A DNA stretch of 64,000 bases from Rhizobium terricola (GTDB lineage: Bacteria > Pseudomonadota > Alphaproteobacteria > Rhizobiales > Rhizobiaceae): the NCBI RefSeq assembly GCF_012927355.1, contig NZ_JABBGK010000001.1, positions 682,001-746,000 of the forward strand. The letters run 5' to 3'. Under the pieces are notes generated by a model. It was not told the DNA's origin. It ran no database searches and worked only from the letters and a program-made list of their open reading frames with translations. Below, piece after piece: positions 9,461-17,330 of the stretch. How positions within the stretch are numbered: the stretch's first letter is position 1; every line of letters begins with the position of its first letter. A program made the position numbers and the translations under genes.

Positions 9461-9476
9461 ATAAAGATATCTTTAT
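9461..9476. promoter_or_regulatory. Palindromic operator upstream of the ArsR-methyltransferase regulator
   Basis: ATAAAGATATCTTTAT is a perfect 16-bp palindrome ending 18 bases before the start at 9495. ArsR-family dimers bind such AT-rich palindromes. With metF in the operon, it is the likely autoregulatory site of the adjacent regulator. Confidence 0.65.
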
Positions 9477-9494
9477 ATCTTGATTGGGTTCGAA

Positions 9495-10514
9495 ATGACG
9501 ACAAACATGAAATTCGGCGTCGATGCCCTCGTTGAGCTGCTGAAGGCCGCGGGCGAGCCGACGCGTCTTCGCCTGCTTGCCCTTCTTTCGGCCGGCGACC
9601 TGACGGTCACCGACCTGACCGACATCCTCGGCCAGTCACAGCCGCGGATCTCGCGCCATCTGAAGCTGCTCACCGAAGCCGGAATGGTCGATCGCTACCA
9701 GGAAGGTGCCTGGGCCTATTTCCGGCTGAAGCAGGACGGCGACGCGGCAGGGCTCGCCCGCACGCTTCTGTCGGCCACCTGCGACAACGACGCCGTGCTG
9801 CTGCGCGACGGCGAGCGCCTTGCCGCGGTCAAGCGCGCACGGGCCGAGCGTGCCCAGGAATATTTCAAGCGCAACGCCTCCGGCTGGGACGAGCTCCGGC
9901 GCCTCCATGTCGATGACGCGGCGGTCGAGGCCAAGCTCATCGAGCTGATCGGGCCGGAACAGGTCGAGACGCTTCTCGATCTCGGCACCGGCACGGGCCG
10001 CATCCTGCAACTGCTGCAGAACAGCTATCGCCGCGCGACCGGCATCGACGCGAGCCGCGACATGCTCTCCGTCGCCCGCGCCAATCTCGACAAGGCCGGC
10101 GTGCTGAAGGCATCCGTCCGCCACGGTGACATCCTGAACCTGCCGCTCGACGGCAATGAATATGACATCGTCATCATCCATCAGGTGCTGCACTTCCTGG
10201 TCCATCCGGAACTGGCTTTGGCCGAGGCTGCCCGCATGCTGAAGCCCGGCGGGCGACTGGCGATCGTCGATCTTGCTCCGCATTCGCTCGAGTTCCTCAG
10301 GGACGAGCATGCCCACCTTCGCCTCGGCTTCTCCCATCAGACGATGGAGGAGTGGCTGGCGAAATACGGCCTGACGGTCGAGCGGACCGTCGACCTTCCG
10401 CCCGGCGGCTCGGCGAGCCAGGGGCTGACCGTGACCATCTGGCTGGCGCGCCTTCAATCCGCGCCGGCCGCTTCGGAAGACCGCGCTCCGGCGCTCGTGA
10501 CTGGGAGCATCTGA
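9495..10514 (+). CDS. ArsR-family regulator with C-terminal SAM-methyltransferase domain (SahR-like)
   Basis: A 339-residue protein. Residues about 10-95 form an ArsR winged helix ('EPTRLRLLALLSAGDLTVTDL', 'QPRISRHLKLL'). Residues about 150-270 form a class I methyltransferase fold with the SAM loop 'LLDLGTGTGRIL'. There are no CXC metal-site cysteines in the recognition helix, so metal sensing is unlikely. This architecture is that of SahR, which represses methionine-cycle genes and responds to S-adenosylhomocysteine. The next gene, one base on, is metF, which fits. The ATG at 9495 is preferred over the TTG at 9480. The methyltransferase domain probably serves as a ligand sensor; this is inferred. 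Confidence 0.85.
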   Translation: MTTNMKFGVDALVELLKAAGEPTRLRLLALLSAGDLTVTDLTDILGQSQPRISRHLKLLTEAGMVDRYQEGAWAYFRLKQDGDAAGLARTLLSATCDNDAVLLRDGERLAAVKRARAERAQEYFKRNASGWDELRRLHVDDAAVEAKLIELIGPEQVETLLDLGTGTGRILQLLQNSYRRATGIDASRDMLSVARANLDKAGVLKASVRHGDILNLPLDGNEYDIVIIHQVLHFLVHPELALAEAARMLKPGGRLAIVDLAPHSLEFLRDEHAHLRLGFSHQTMEEWLAKYGLTVERTVDLPPGGSASQGLTVTIWLARLQSAPAASEDRAPALVTGSI

Positions 10515-11423
10515 ATGGCCATCGACAATCGGAAAGAAGCGCGTGGCGAACGACTGCGCTACTCCTTCGAATTCTTCCCGCCGAAGTCCGAGGATATGTC
10601 GGACCAGCTCTGGAAGACCGTCGAAGACCTGCTGCCCTGGAGCCCGGATTTTGTTTCGGTGACCTATGGGGCCGGTGGCACGACCCGCGAACCGACCCTT
10701 TCGACGGTCCGGCGGCTGATCGCCGAGACACCGTTGCGCACGGCTGCGCATCTGACCTGCGTCGGCGCGACCAAGGAAGAGGTTCACCGGGTTGTCGAGG
10801 AGTTCCGCGCCGTCGGCGTCCGGCATTTCGTCGCCCTTCGGGGCGATCCGCAAGGGGGGATCGGCAATCGCTACGAGCCCCATCCCGGCGGCTATGCCAA
10901 TGCGGCCGAACTGGTCGCGGGGCTGCGCGAACTGGGCGATTTCGAAATCTCGGTATCCGCTTACCCAGAGAAGCACCCGGAAAGCCCGGACGATGCCGCC
11001 GACATCGACATGCTGAAGCGCAAGGTGGACAACGGCGCCTGCCGGGCTCTCACCCAGTTCTTCTTCGACAACGACGTTTACGAGCGCTATCTGGAGCGGG
11101 TGCGGGCGGCCGGGATCTCCATTCCGATCGTTCCGGGCATCATGCCGATCCAGAACCTCACGCAGCTCAAGCGCTTTGCCTCGATGTGCGGTGCGAGCAT
11201 TCCGTCCTTCCTCGACGAGCGTTTTGCCGGTCTCGACGACCAGCCGCGGGCGCGTGCCGCGGTGGCGGCGGAGGTGGCGGCCGAACAGATCGAGGATCTT
11301 GTCCGTCGCGGCATCTCGGACTTCCACATCTATTCGATGAACCGTTCGGCACTGACGATCGCCACGCTTGCCAATCTCGGCCTCCAGCCGAACGCGATCA
11401 GTTCCAAGGGGGCTGCTGCCTGA
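10515..11423 (+). CDS. metF: 5,10-methylenetetrahydrofolate reductase
   Basis: A 302-residue TIM-barrel flavoprotein that reduces methylene-THF to methyl-THF, the methyl donor for methionine synthase. The opening 'RYSFEFFPPKSEDMSDQLW' holds the conserved Glu of the family, and 'FVALRGDPQGG' and 'TQFFFDNDVYERYLERVRAAGI' are family motifs. The length is typical of bacterial MetF. It starts directly after the regulator stop with no gap, so the two genes share a transcript and probably a methionine/SAH response through the palindrome at 9461. A strong hairpin follows. Confidence 0.96.
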   Translation: MAIDNRKEARGERLRYSFEFFPPKSEDMSDQLWKTVEDLLPWSPDFVSVTYGAGGTTREPTLSTVRRLIAETPLRTAAHLTCVGATKEEVHRVVEEFRAVGVRHFVALRGDPQGGIGNRYEPHPGGYANAAELVAGLRELGDFEISVSAYPEKHPESPDDAADIDMLKRKVDNGACRALTQFFFDNDVYERYLERVRAAGISIPIVPGIMPIQNLTQLKRFASMCGASIPSFLDERFAGLDDQPRARAAVAAEVAAEQIEDLVRRGISDFHIYSMNRSALTIATLANLGLQPNAISSKGAAA

Positions 11424-11447
11424 GGCAGAGCTTCGGCCCGGACAACG

Positions 11448-11488
11448 AAAGAGGCGCATGTCCGGACCGGATCATGCGCCTCTTTCAT
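11448..11488. terminator. Hairpin terminator after metF
   Basis: AAAGAGGCGCATG at 11448-11460 pairs perfectly with CATGCGCCTCTTT at 11473-11485 around a 12-base loop. A and T runs on either side let it serve both metF and the small minus-strand gene at 11564. Confidence 0.8.
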
Positions 11489-11563
11489 TAAAACTGGAAA
11501 GCTCAACTGGCTTGGGCCTGACCACTTACGGTTCCTTATGGCCTCTTGTTCAACTCATCTTGT

Positions 11564-11641
11564 TCAGATGAACAGCATCGTTGCAATAAACACAAACGCC
11601 GCACCGACGATCAGGACATTGAGAGAGTTCGTAAGTCCCAT
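11564..11641 (-). CDS. Small 25-residue membrane protein
   Basis: A 25-codon frame starting MGLTNSLNVLIVGAAF and ending in a further hydrophobic run (VFIATMLFI). It has a perfect AAGGAGG ribosome site seven bases before the ATG. The peptide is one predicted transmembrane helix with a short polar N-terminus and no signal-peptide cleavage site. I do not recognise a named family. The strong ribosome site, the isolated intergenic position and the hairpin beyond its stop argue that it is real. The remaining intergenic sequence up to 11875 is AT-rich and shows nothing else I can support. Confidence 0.7.
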   Translation of the reverse strand: MGLTNSLNVLIVGAAFVFIATMLFI

Positions 11642-11875
11642 GTCTGCCTCCTTGTGTTGACCGTTAGATAATATGTCGGTTTTGTGTCGCAAGGAAAGCG
11701 ATTAATGTGCTGCAATGCAGCGCCGGGCAGTGGATAAGTTGTCGCACCGTTATGCGAATGTAGAAAAATCAACCGCTTGCCGAATATCAGCGGATATTAA
11801 TGTTGATTAACAAAAGTGAGTTGCAGGGGTAGGTCGCCGTTGCTCCCTGCAGCGGTTTGGGTCATGTCCGGTGCC

Positions 11876-12793
11876 TCAAGCGACGGCCTTTTGCCGGGTG
11901 AAAAGCCGTCCGTCGAGGATGACGAGGCCGGTTCCAATCAGCGCCATTCCGGCGATATCCGTGAGCTGCAGGCTCTCGCCGAGGAAGAGCACGCCGAGCA
12001 GGATCGCGCTCGGCGGCACGAGCAGCGTGACCAGTGACGTGTTGGTGGCGCCGGCAAGCGCCATGATGCGGAAGAACAGAATATAGGCGAATGCGGTCGA
12101 GATCAGCGCGAGACCCAGAATGGCCGCGACCGCGGTGAGCGGCGGGAAGGGAACCTGCCAGGCGTGATCGAAAAACAGCGCTGCGGGCAGCATGATGAGC
12201 GACGAGGCGGTCAGCTGGCCGGTGGCCGTGACCGGTGAGGGCAGGTCGCGGAAGCGCTTGCCGTAGGTGGCGGCGAAGCCATAGGAGATCGCCGCCAGAA
12301 TCGGCAGCATCATCGCCCATAGCGGCGCACCGCTGGCCTGCAACGCGCTCGGGCCGATCATGACCGCCGTGCCGGCGAGGCCAGTCAAGGTGCCGGCCAG
12401 CTTGGCGGGCGTGAGCTTCTCGTCCGCGGTCAGACGGTTGGCGATCAGCACCGTCCAGATCGGCGTGGTGGCATTGAGGATCGAGGCGAGGCCTGCGCCG
12501 ATCTCGGTCTGCCCGAGAAAGATCAATGTGTGGGGGATGGCGTTGTTGATCAGGCCAAGCACCAGGAAGGCCGGCCAACGGGCTTTGAGGGCCGCGTAGA
12601 GACCGAGATTGCCGCGCAGGTAGAGATGAAGCGCGAGTGCGGCGATCGACAGCCTGAGGAAAGCAAGCGTCACGGGCGGCACATGGGGGACGGCAATGCG
12701 GCCGAAGAAGAAGGAGCCACCCCAGATCAGGCCGAGCAGGGCCAGGAGCGACCAGGTCTTCAGGGAGAGGCGGGGAGACGTGGTGGTCGACAT
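11876..12793 (-). CDS. EamA-family (DMT) transporter
   Basis: A 305-residue inner-membrane protein with ten predicted helices in two EamA repeats. Motifs are 'LLALLGLIWGGSFFFGRIAV' at the N-terminus and 'NAIPHTLIFLGQTEIGAGLASILNATTPIWTVL' in the first repeat, typical of RhaT/YdcZ-like DMT exporters. It stands alone on the minus strand between the small membrane gene and a lytic transglycosylase. The substrate is unknown, with amino-acid or metabolite export the family norm. Confidence 0.9.
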   Translation of the reverse strand: MSTTTSPRLSLKTWSLLALLGLIWGGSFFFGRIAVPHVPPVTLAFLRLSIAALALHLYLRGNLGLYAALKARWPAFLVLGLINNAIPHTLIFLGQTEIGAGLASILNATTPIWTVLIANRLTADEKLTPAKLAGTLTGLAGTAVMIGPSALQASGAPLWAMMLPILAAISYGFAATYGKRFRDLPSPVTATGQLTASSLIMLPAALFFDHAWQVPFPPLTAVAAILGLALISTAFAYILFFRIMALAGATNTSLVTLLVPPSAILLGVLFLGESLQLTDIAGMALIGTGLVILDGRLFTRQKAVA

Positions 12794-12890
12794 CGGGCAC
12801 TCCGTGGCTGGCAGGTCCGAGGCTTAAGCCTTCGTTGCCTTTCGTGCCACCCGAAACTTGCCGTCCGCCGTTTGGGGCACACCGACGGAA

Positions 12891-12916
12891 GAAGGCGGCA
12901 CGCGGGTGCCGCCTTC
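12891..12916. terminator. Hairpin between the transglycosylase and the DMT transporter
   Basis: GAAGGCGGCA and TGCCGCCTTC form a perfect ten-pair stem with a six-base loop, ten bases past the stop of the minus-strand transglycosylase. No good T-run follows, so it may act as a Rho-dependent or mRNA-stabilising structure. Confidence 0.55.
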
Positions 12917-12926
12917 GCTAGCCCGA

Positions 12927-14111
12927 TCAGAACGCGGCGACGAAGGCCGGGGTCGGCCAGCCGTCGGCCGGCATGCCGAGACGCTGCTGTTCCTTCTGAA
13001 TGGCCATGCGGGTTCCGCCGCCGAGAATGCCGTCGATCTTGCCGACGTCGTAGCCCTTGGACTGGAGCTTGGTCTGCAGCGCCTTCATCTCGACGTCGCT
13101 GATTCCCGGTTCCGGATTACCCTTCAGGTAGGGCTCGGCGCCCGACAGGCGGGTGGCGAAATAGGCGGCCGACGTCGTGTAGATGAAGGACTGGTTCCAT
13201 TCGAGATAGATGTTGAAGTTCGGGTAAGCCATGAAGGCCGGTCCCTTGCGGCCCTGCGGCAGCAGAAGCTCGCCCTCGAGCCCGGCATTTGCGGTATTGC
13301 CGTCGCGCGGCTTGACGCCGAGTGCAAACCAGTCGCCGGCCTTCATGCCGCTGTCGAAGCCGGTCTTTTCCCAGGGCAGGTTGTCGGGAACGGTGACTTC
13401 CTGGATCCACGGTTCGCCCTTGCGGAAGCCGAGATGGGCAATGAACTTGGCGGCGGTCAGGATGGCGTCGGGCGAGCTCTTCTTGACGTTGACATGGCCG
13501 TCGCCGTCGCCGTCGACGCCGAAGGCGACGATGTCCTTCGGCAGCATCTGGACCTGGCCGATCTCGCCGGCCCAGGCGCCGGTGTTGGTCGCCGGATCGA
13601 GGTCCCCGTGCTGGACCATGGTGATGAGGTTCAGGAGCTGCGGCCGGAAGAGTTCCGGACGGCGGCAGTCATGGGCGAGTGTGACGAGCGCATTGCGCGT
13701 GTTGAAGTCGCCCTGGACGGCGCCGAAATCGGTCTCCATCGCCCAGAAGGCGGTGATCACCCCGGCCGGCACGCCGAATTCCTGTTCGGCACGGGCAAAA
13801 ACGTCGGCAAGCTGCTTCATCTTCTGGCGGCCGATGTCGAGGCGTGCCTGGCTCACGGTGCGCTGGGAGAATTCGAGGAAAGTCTGCTTGAAGACGCCCT
13901 GCGAACGGTCGCGGGAGAGAACCTTCTGGTCGATCTGGGCGCCGGCCAGCGCCGCATCAGCGGCGTCCGCCGGAGCCCCGGCAGCAACCGCCTCGGCCTT
14001 CACGCCCTCGAGAAAGGCATTGAAATCGCCGCCGCATTCGGCCGCGGAGGCGAGTGAGGTGGCAGACAGCAGGCAGGTGAAGGCTATGGCGAGGCGCGAG
14101 ACGGATTTCAT
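12927..14111 (-). CDS. Lytic murein transglycosylase, MltB-like, with peptidoglycan-binding domain
   Basis: A 394-residue exported protein with a signal peptide (residues 1-24, cleavage near 'ASAAEC'). The SLT_2 domain (about 28-325) has catalytic E126 in 'FWAMETDFG' and the 'GEIGQVQMLPKDI' motif. Residues about 335-394 form a PG_binding_1 domain ('ALQTKLQSKGYDVGKIDGILGGGTRMAI'). It cleaves the MurNAc-GlcNAc bond to 1,6-anhydroMurNAc in the periplasm. There is no lipobox; Cys26 lies after the cleavage region, so a soluble form is likely. The start at 14111 has GGAAGA upstream; the longer frame to 14141 is polar and lacks support. Confidence 0.92.
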   Translation of the reverse strand: MKSVSRLAIAFTCLLSATSLASAAECGGDFNAFLEGVKAEAVAAGAPADAADAALAGAQIDQKVLSRDRSQGVFKQTFLEFSQRTVSQARLDIGRQKMKQLADVFARAEQEFGVPAGVITAFWAMETDFGAVQGDFNTRNALVTLAHDCRRPELFRPQLLNLITMVQHGDLDPATNTGAWAGEIGQVQMLPKDIVAFGVDGDGDGHVNVKKSSPDAILTAAKFIAHLGFRKGEPWIQEVTVPDNLPWEKTGFDSGMKAGDWFALGVKPRDGNTANAGLEGELLLPQGRKGPAFMAYPNFNIYLEWNQSFIYTTSAAYFATRLSGAEPYLKGNPEPGISDVEMKALQTKLQSKGYDVGKIDGILGGGTRMAIQKEQQRLGMPADGWPTPAFVAAF

Positions 14112-14338
14112 TGGGTCTTCCTTGCGGTTCTTGTGCTGCATCCGGGCGTCTCAGGCATAGGCGCCGGATGCGTCGGCATCGTGAATGGCTTGACGAAAAC
14201 CGTCCCCGGCGGGCGATGCCGGGAACGATACGTGAGAGGAGTGATATCGGCCGACTTTTTGGCCAAAGCGAGATCGGATCGCGAAATTTGTCGCCGGTGT
14301 CCGCAAGATGCGGGAGCACGCCGCGCCGGACGCTGGCG

Positions 14339-15124
14339 TCACTTCCTGGAGACCGCGGCCACCCAGTTCTTCCAGTTCTTCTCCGTGCCGGCGAAGACGT
14401 TGATGTCGGTTTCGCCCTTGATGCCCGGAATGACGCCGGTCGAGGTGTATTGCCAGAAGGCCCAGCGGCGATCCGGATAGATCTCGCCCGGATGCTGGGC
14501 CACGGCGCGGACCCAGAAGTGATAGTCCTGGAAGGCGCCCGCGAGATTGTCGCGGTGGAAATCGACGGAGGTGTAGATGATCGGTCGCTTGCCGTAATAG
14601 GCCTCGATGCGGTCCATGAAGCGCTTCATCTCGGCCTGTACCGTCATCGCACTCGGGCGGTAGGTGCAGGTCTTCGAGGTGTGGTTCCATTCGACGTCGA
14701 GGACCGGCGGCAGATGCATGGATGCCTTCGGCACGTTGCGGATGAACCAGTCGGCCTGTTCGTCGGCGGTCGAGCAGAAATAGTAGAAGTGATAGGGCGC
14801 GTGCGGGATACCGGCCGCGGCCGCGCGGCGCCAGTATTCATCGAAGCGAGGATCGACGATGTCCTTGCCCTCGGTCGCCTTGATGAAGGCGAAGGAGACG
14901 CCCGATTTCCGCACCTTGTACCAGTCGACGTCACCGTTCCACTTGGACACGTCGATGCCGTGCACCTTGTGGCGATTCGGGTTGTTGGCGCCGAAATCCT
15001 GCGGATCGGTATCCTGGAAGCGCGGCTGCGAAATGGAGGCGGTCTCCATCAGGTCATAGCTGGCCGAGGTGCAGCCGCTGAAGGACAGCGTTATCGGCAG
15101 GAGCGCAAGGAGAAGCCACCGCAT
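14339..15124 (-). CDS. GH25 lysozyme-family lipoprotein
   Basis: A 261-residue protein with a lipoprotein-type signal (LSFSGC, acylated C18). The GH25 domain starts at about residue 55 with 'HGIDVSKWNGDVDW'. D58, and D143/E145 in 'VLDVEWN', are the catalytic-site acids of this family; 'FAFIKATEGKDIVDP' is also conserved. GH25 enzymes hydrolyse the MurNAc-GlcNAc bond of peptidoglycan as N,O-diacetylmuramidases. Membrane anchoring suggests remodelling of the cell's own wall rather than attack on others. It is monocistronic between btaB and the MltB-like gene. Confidence 0.9.
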   Translation of the reverse strand: MRWLLLALLPITLSFSGCTSASYDLMETASISQPRFQDTDPQDFGANNPNRHKVHGIDVSKWNGDVDWYKVRKSGVSFAFIKATEGKDIVDPRFDEYWRRAAAAGIPHAPYHFYYFCSTADEQADWFIRNVPKASMHLPPVLDVEWNHTSKTCTYRPSAMTVQAEMKRFMDRIEAYYGKRPIIYTSVDFHRDNLAGAFQDYHFWVRAVAQHPGEIYPDRRWAFWQYTSTGVIPGIKGETDINVFAGTEKNWKNWVAAVSRK

Positions 15125-15258
15125 GGGTAATCCATCAGATCGAAGTCGACACTATGCCCCTGTGACGGTGCGCAACACGCAAGTACAAAAGAGGCGCAAA
15201 CCTCCTTTTGCCTCCATCATCCTTAAATATCGGTTATTTTCAACTGTGCCGGTGGGAT

Positions 15259-15933
15259 TCAGGTGCGAATTATCGCATGCCAGGCATAGCCGCGCCCGAT
15301 CGCCTCGAATTCGAGGCGTGCATTGATGGCATTCGCTTGAGCCTCAAGGGCTTCGCGAAGCGTCGCGCGCGGCGTGACGTGGAAGCGGGCGAGCCAGGAT
15401 TGGAGCAGGCGCCGGAACCAGCCGGGAAGCTCTTCCTGCTGGCCAAAATCGACGACATGGAGCGAACCGCCGGGCTTCAAGGCTGCGACCGCGGCCTCGA
15501 CAGCCTTCTCCCATTGCGGGATCATCGACAGGGCGTAGGAGATCATGATCCGGTCGAAGCCCTGGACACCGAAGGCATCCGCCGTGAAGGCGGTGGCATC
15601 GGCGACCACAAGCTCAGGCTTGACCGGCTTGCCGCGAAAATTCTCGCGTGCCGAGATCAGCATTTCGGCGGAAATGTCCAGGCCGTAGAGGCGGGCGGTC
15701 GGGTAGATGTGATGCGCGAGCAGCAGGTTGCGGCCGGTGCCGCAGCCGACTTCCAGGAGCGTGCCGTCACGCGGCACGTCGAGCCTGCCGATCATGCGGT
15801 CGCGCCCGAACAGGTAGTATTTGCGGGTCAGGTCGTAGATGTGCCGCTGGTAGCGGTACATGCTGTCCATGCGCTCCGCATGTCCCGCGTCGACCGCCTG
15901 CCGGCCCACCTGTCCGCTCGCCTCGGCGTCCAT
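15259..15933 (-). CDS. btaB: BtaB, S-adenosylmethionine:diacylglycerylhomoserine N-methyltransferase
   Basis: A 224-residue class I methyltransferase with SAM motif 'LLEVGCGTGRN' near residues 59-69 and the BtaB-type opening 'MDSMYRYQRHIYDLTRKYYLFGRDR'. It adds three methyl groups to diacylglycerylhomoserine to give the betaine lipid DGTS. The start at 15933 shares one base with the btaA stop (TGATG), so translation is coupled. In rhizobia DGTS replaces phospholipids during phosphate limitation. The call rests on the motif pattern together with the btaA neighbour. Confidence 0.92.
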   Translation of the reverse strand: MDAEASGQVGRQAVDAGHAERMDSMYRYQRHIYDLTRKYYLFGRDRMIGRLDVPRDGTLLEVGCGTGRNLLLAHHIYPTARLYGLDISAEMLISARENFRGKPVKPELVVADATAFTADAFGVQGFDRIMISYALSMIPQWEKAVEAAVAALKPGGSLHVVDFGQQEELPGWFRRLLQSWLARFHVTPRATLREALEAQANAINARLEFEAIGRGYAWHAIIRT

Positions 15934-17180
15934 CAGGCCGTCTTCTCGTAGATGTGGAAGCCGCCATAGATGGCCGAGCGGTCGAGCTTGTTCAGTTCGG
16001 CCGAGCGCTCGGCGTGATAGACCCACTGGCCTGCAAGCGCCTCGGGCAGGCGACCTTCGATCACGCTCTTCTCGGCTGCGGTGCGGAAGATCACGCGGGC
16101 GCCGGGCGTGGCGGTGCGGGTGATCTCACTCCACAACTCGTTGAGCTGGCCGTCGTTCATCCAGTCCTGCGCATCGAGCAGCACGAAACGGTCGACGCTG
16201 AGCGCCGGCTTGCCAGCCAGGAGCTCGGTGAGGTTTGCGTGGTGGACCGTGACGCGCTCGGCATTGGCGCGGATCGCCGCGTAGTTCTCGGCCTTGAGAT
16301 AGGTCGGCAGCGTTCCTTCATGGGCCTCGGGATAACGGCGCGCAAAGGCCTGCCAGGCGAAGTAGTTTTCCTTCAGCGGAAAATGGCAGGCGAGCTTTTC
16401 CAGGCGGTGGCGCAGCACCGGGGCAATCGTGCCGCCTTCGGAGAGGCTCGCCAGTTCGTCATACTGCTGCGGCGGAATGCCGAGGCCGAAGAGCGAGCTC
16501 TTGCGGCTGGTCATCCAGCGGATCAGCGGCTTTTCGAACAGCGGGGCGATGCGATCGTCGAAGAACTGGCGCTGCTCGCGCAGCGTCCGGGCTTGAGTAA
16601 TCTCGTCGAGGCGCACGCCATGCAGGCGGGCGATCGCGTGGCCGGCGCCGATGAAACGGCCGAGCAGGCCGGTACGGCAGAAGTTCCGGTTGAAGGCGGC
16701 GATGCGGCGCTTGCCGGTGAGCCCGCGATGCGTCCAGTAGGCGCGCGTCTGCGCATCGAGATAAGGTGCAATGTAGCGGTCGAAGTTGCGGCTGTTCGTC
16801 CGGCTGTTGTCGGCGGCAAAATGACGGACGACGGTCGCGTGATCCGGCAAATGGCGGAAGGCGGCGAGCTTCAGCCGGTTCAGCGCCACGTGGTTCGGAT
16901 TGAGGTCGACGACGTCGATGCGCGAGGGGTGGCGGGACAGGTAGGCCAGCGCGTTGCAGCCGCCGGAACCGATGGTAACGATCGAATGGCCTTCAGCGAG
17001 TTCCATCGCCTGCATGTCGACTTCCGGGTCTTCCCAGATCTGGGCATAGACGAGGCCGGAGAAGAGAAGTTCGAACAGGCGCTCGGAGAGACCGTCCCGG
17101 GTCAACGGCTTGTGCTGGAGCAGCGCGTCCTTGAGTTTGCGGTTCCTGCGAAAGCCGGCATCGGGTGCAAGGTCGGTCAT
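15933..17180 (-). CDS. btaA: BtaA, S-adenosylmethionine:diacylglycerol 3-amino-3-carboxypropyltransferase
   Basis: A 415-residue protein whose 'FELLFSGLVYAQIWEDPEVD' and 'IVTIGSGGCNALAYLSRHPS' are BtaA signatures; the latter is the SAM-binding loop. It transfers the aminocarboxypropyl group of SAM to diacylglycerol, the first step of DGTS synthesis, at the membrane. It forms an operon with btaB. A weak PHO-box-like pair of heptamers lies about 50 bases upstream, consistent with the known PhoB control of DGTS synthesis in rhizobia. It diverges from the GGDEF-EAL gene. Confidence 0.95.
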   Translation of the reverse strand: MTDLAPDAGFRRNRKLKDALLQHKPLTRDGLSERLFELLFSGLVYAQIWEDPEVDMQAMELAEGHSIVTIGSGGCNALAYLSRHPSRIDVVDLNPNHVALNRLKLAAFRHLPDHATVVRHFAADNSRTNSRNFDRYIAPYLDAQTRAYWTHRGLTGKRRIAAFNRNFCRTGLLGRFIGAGHAIARLHGVRLDEITQARTLREQRQFFDDRIAPLFEKPLIRWMTSRKSSLFGLGIPPQQYDELASLSEGGTIAPVLRHRLEKLACHFPLKENYFAWQAFARRYPEAHEGTLPTYLKAENYAAIRANAERVTVHHANLTELLAGKPALSVDRFVLLDAQDWMNDGQLNELWSEITRTATPGARVIFRTAAEKSVIEGRLPEALAGQWVYHAERSAELNKLDRSAIYGGFHIYEKTA

Positions 17181-17226
17181 CTTTGTCCGTCATCCGTTGA
17201 GCGTTGCCGGGATTTAGCCGGGCACT

Positions 17227-17244
17227 GCTACAGTTTGATGACGC
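17227..17244 (-). promoter_or_regulatory. Candidate PHO box upstream of btaA
   Basis: Read on the minus strand: GCGTCAT-CAAA-CTGTAGC. Compared with the PhoB tandem CTGTCAT-N4-CTGTCAT it matches 9 of 14 positions with correct spacing. It ends 47 bases before the btaA start. The match is imperfect. Confidence 0.35.
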
Positions 17245-17260
17245 GGCCTGTGAGCTTGCG

Positions 17261-17275
17261 ATAACCGAACGTTAA
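17261..17275. promoter_or_regulatory. Near-consensus CtrA-type site
   Basis: ATAA-N7-TTAA, one base from TTAA-N7-TTAA, in the divergent btaA/GGDEF-EAL interval. It lies inside a small inverted repeat (AACCGA/TCGGTT). Confidence 0.3.
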
Positions 17276-17315
17276 TCGGTTTCGCCCTAATTCTCTTAGA
17301 AGTTTACGGGGACGA

Positions 17316-17330
17316 TTAACATGATGTTAA
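17316..17330. promoter_or_regulatory. Perfect CtrA-type site overlapping the start of the GGDEF-EAL gene
   Basis: TTAA-CATGATG-TTAA matches the CtrA consensus TTAA-N7-TTAA exactly. The seven-base spacer contains the start codon at 17321, so a bound regulator would cover the initiation region. Confidence 0.45.

Noticed and set aside
7663..9504. 613-residue minus-strand frame opposite ettA
   Set aside because: Antisense shadow caused by high GC codon bias; EttA motifs on the plus strand are complete.
11797..11810. TTAA-N6-TTAA as a CtrA box
   Set aside because: Spacing is six, not seven, and no gene start is well placed next to it.
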